Shown piece by piece: positions 5,100-6,176 of a stretch of DNA of 6,176 bases. The stretch is from JBBKWG01 sp037968835 (lineage in GTDB: Bacteria; Pseudomonadota; Alphaproteobacteria; Rhodobacterales; Rhodobacteraceae), in assembly GCA_037968835.1 (NCBI GenBank), contig JBBKWG010000065.1, positions 1 to 6,176 on the forward strand, given 5' to 3'. Below the pieces are notes generated by a model. It was not told the origin of the DNA and ran no database searches. It saw only the letters and a list, made by a program, of their open reading frames with translations. Each line of letters opens with the position of its first letter. The first letter of the stretch is position 1. Made by a program: the position numbers and the translations under genes.

Positions 5100-5711
5100 A
5101 TGCCAGCCGCCGCCGCTCATCTGCTTAACCGTCACACCCACCGTCGCCGCGGCATGTCTGCGCTGACGTTTCTGGGGGATTTGACGTTGGAACGTGCCCG
5201 TGTCCACGAAATGTGCGGCGCCTCGCGCAGGGTTCTGGCGCTGACCGTGGCGGGGGCGCTTTCGGGACCGGTGATGTGGATCAGGCCCGCATGGACGCCG
5301 GGACGGCTGAACCCCGACGGAATGCACCGGTTTGCCGATCCGTCGCGGCTGATTTTCGTCGCCGCCAACCGGCCCGAGGATTTGCTCTGGACGATGGAAG
5401 AAGCCTTACGCGCGGGCGTTCTTGCCTTGGTGGTCGCCGACCTGCCGGGGCCGCCGGGGCTGACAGCGGTGCGCCGGTTGCATCTGGCGGCGGAAACCGG
5501 GGCGGGAACCAGTGAAACTGCGCCTCTGGGTCTGTTACTGACGCCCGAAAAAGGCGGCGCGCCCGGTGTGGAAACGCGGTGGTCATTCAGTCCCGATCAC
5601 GGCGAGGGCGGGGCGGAAGCCTGGCATCTGGACAGGCTCCGCGCCCGCACAGAACCCGAGAAACGCTGGCGGGTCACCGGCGGCAAGTCCGGCCCCACAC
5701 TGACCCACTGA
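5100..5711 (+). CDS. imuA: ImuA-like SOS protein, orphan (no ImuB/DnaE2 adjacent)
   Basis: A 203-residue protein resembling ImuA (COG4544), the RecA-like accessory of the ImuA-ImuB-DnaE2 translesion mutagenesis system. ImuA-type hallmarks are RVHEMCGAS (34-42), LIFVAANRPEDLLWTMEEALRAG (84-106), the Walker-B-like strand LALVVADLP (108-116), LTAVRRLHLAAETGAG (121-136), LGLLLTP and ETRWSF, with a C-terminal RLRAR. No Walker A (GxxxxGKT/S) is present: the corresponding place reads WIRPAWTPGRLNPDG. ATP hydrolysis is therefore doubtful. The ATG at 5100 is chosen because the in-frame TTG at 5064 lies inside the promoter and SOS box; the ATG would then be at or next to the transcription start, giving a leaderless mRNA. 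The ATG at 5154 (MSALTFLGD) is the alternative; neither has a Shine-Dalgarno sequence. Normally imuB follows directly; here the next gene is yceI-like. Function without partners nearby is unknown; partners may be elsewhere in the genome. Confidence 0.68.
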   Translation: MPAAAAHLLNRHTHRRRGMSALTFLGDLTLERARVHEMCGASRRVLALTVAGALSGPVMWIRPAWTPGRLNPDGMHRFADPSRLIFVAANRPEDLLWTMEEALRAGVLALVVADLPGPPGLTAVRRLHLAAETGAGTSETAPLGLLLTPEKGGAPGVETRWSFSPDHGEGGAEAWHLDRLRARTEPEKRWRVTGGKSGPTLTH

Positions 5712-5785
5712 GAGCAGCGCATGGCCACCAAGGCGAACACGAAAATCTGAGACACAACGCGGCAAGAAGCTGTTATCATTCGGAT

Positions 5786-6176
5786 ATGCACCGCCGCACT
5801 GCGCTTGGACTTCTGGCTTCGGCTTTCGCCGCCCGCCCGGCATTTGCGACACCGCATCGTTATGATCTGGATGTAAAGCAATCTACGGTCGCCTTCACGT
5901 ATTCCCTCAACGGTCAGCGCATGACGGGACGCATGCCGGTCGCGACGGCGGACATCCTGCTTGATATCGACGCCCCGGCCCGAAGCCAGGTGTCCGCTTC
6001 AATCGACGCGGCGCACGCTAACGCAGGCCTGATCTTTGCGACCAACGCCATGAAAGACCCAAGCGTTCTGGATGTCAGAGCCTATCCGCGCATCACGTTC
6101 GTTTCGGAAAACGTAACACCAAACGGTAAGGGCGCTCGCGTGACCGGGCCTCTGACCATTCGAAATGTCACGCGCG
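5786..6176 (+). CDS. yceI: YceI-family periplasmic protein, C-terminus cut by window edge
   Basis: The first 130 residues of an exported protein, open to the right edge; family members are about 180-200 residues. MHRRTALGLLASAFAARPAFA is a signal peptide with likely cleavage after AFA (residue 21); the RR pair is faintly Tat-like but lacks the rest of that motif. The mature part has the YceI beta-barrel pattern: YDLDVKQSTVAFTYSLNG (26-43), LDIDAP, SIDAAHANAG, DPSVLDVRAYPRITFVSENV (91-110) and the family's TGPLTIRNVTR (120-130). YceI proteins have a lipocalin-like barrel that binds polyisoprenoid or other lipids in the periplasm. The ATG at 5786 has only a weak ribosome site (CGGAT); a TATCAT hexamer at 5774-5779 could place the transcript start near the ATG. 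It lies 74 bases after the ImuA-like stop on the same strand, so read-through from the SOS promoter is possible. Confidence 0.82.
   Translation, partial: MHRRTALGLLASAFAARPAFATPHRYDLDVKQSTVAFTYSLNGQRMTGRMPVATADILLDIDAPARSQVSASIDAAHANAGLIFATNAMKDPSVLDVRAYPRITFVSENVTPNGKGARVTGPLTIRNVTR

Noticed and set aside
5721..5750. Nine-codon ORF (MATKANTKI) between the ImuA-like and YceI genes
   Set aside because: It has no ribosome site and is too short to distinguish from chance; no leader-peptide context such as an attenuator is visible.
5583..5881. Minus-strand frames opposite the ImuA-like and YceI genes
   Set aside because: They show no recognisable domain and overlap well-supported plus-strand genes; composition is typical of shadows.
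1..6176. CRISPR arrays, tRNA or rRNA genes, insertion sequences, phage or toxin-antitoxin genes
   Set aside because: None was seen on either strand: no regularly spaced repeats, no transposase motifs and no terminal inverted repeats.

Overview
The window looks like chromosomal DNA from a GC-rich alphaproteobacterium, most likely a member of the Rhodobacterales/Roseobacter group. Two things point there: the gene families present, and a direct-repeat site of the form GAAC-N7-GAAC, which is the LexA (SOS) box type of Alphaproteobacteria, in front of an ImuA-like gene. The assignment is inferred; there is no rRNA or other phylogenetic marker. Coding density is high, nearly all gaps are under 150 bases, and there is no sign of a mobile element, CRISPR array or tRNA.

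Layout. (1) Bases 1-1538, minus strand: a fatty-acid-desaturase-family membrane di-iron enzyme, followed 39 bases later by a DMT/EamA transporter that runs off the left edge. (2) Bases 1539-1676: a divergent control region with two dyad sequences and a plausible promoter. (3) Bases 1677-2540, plus strand: an XRE-type HTH regulator with a C-terminal domain laid out like the DUF5753 type, probably controlling itself and/or the desaturase. (4) Bases 2498-4993, minus strand: a probable four-gene operon, read right to left: a Tas-like aldo/keto reductase, a Cys-rich lipoprotein, a Blc-type lipocalin lipoprotein and a short Rossmann protein resembling only the NAD-binding half of 3-hydroxyacyl-CoA dehydrogenase. 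The last three are joined by 1-nt and 4-nt stop/start overlaps, and the operon's end overlaps the end of the regulator gene by 43 bases, tail to tail. (5) Bases 4994-5099: a divergent promoter region with the SOS box. (6) Bases 5100-5711, plus strand: an ImuA-like protein without ImuB or DnaE2 beside it and without a recognisable Walker A motif. (7) Bases 5786-6176, plus strand: the start of an exported YceI-family protein, cut by the right edge.

How the parts fit together. The left block suggests a regulated membrane-lipid or small-lipophile module (desaturase, transporter, regulator). The central operon combines two predicted outer-membrane lipoproteins, one of them a lipid-binding lipocalin, with two nucleotide-cofactor proteins, which suggests envelope or lipid stress handling. 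The right block has an orphan SOS-controlled ImuA-like gene and a periplasmic lipid-binding-fold protein. The most notable signal is the SOS box lying exactly between the -35 and -10 elements of a promoter whose predicted transcript would begin at the ImuA-like start codon.
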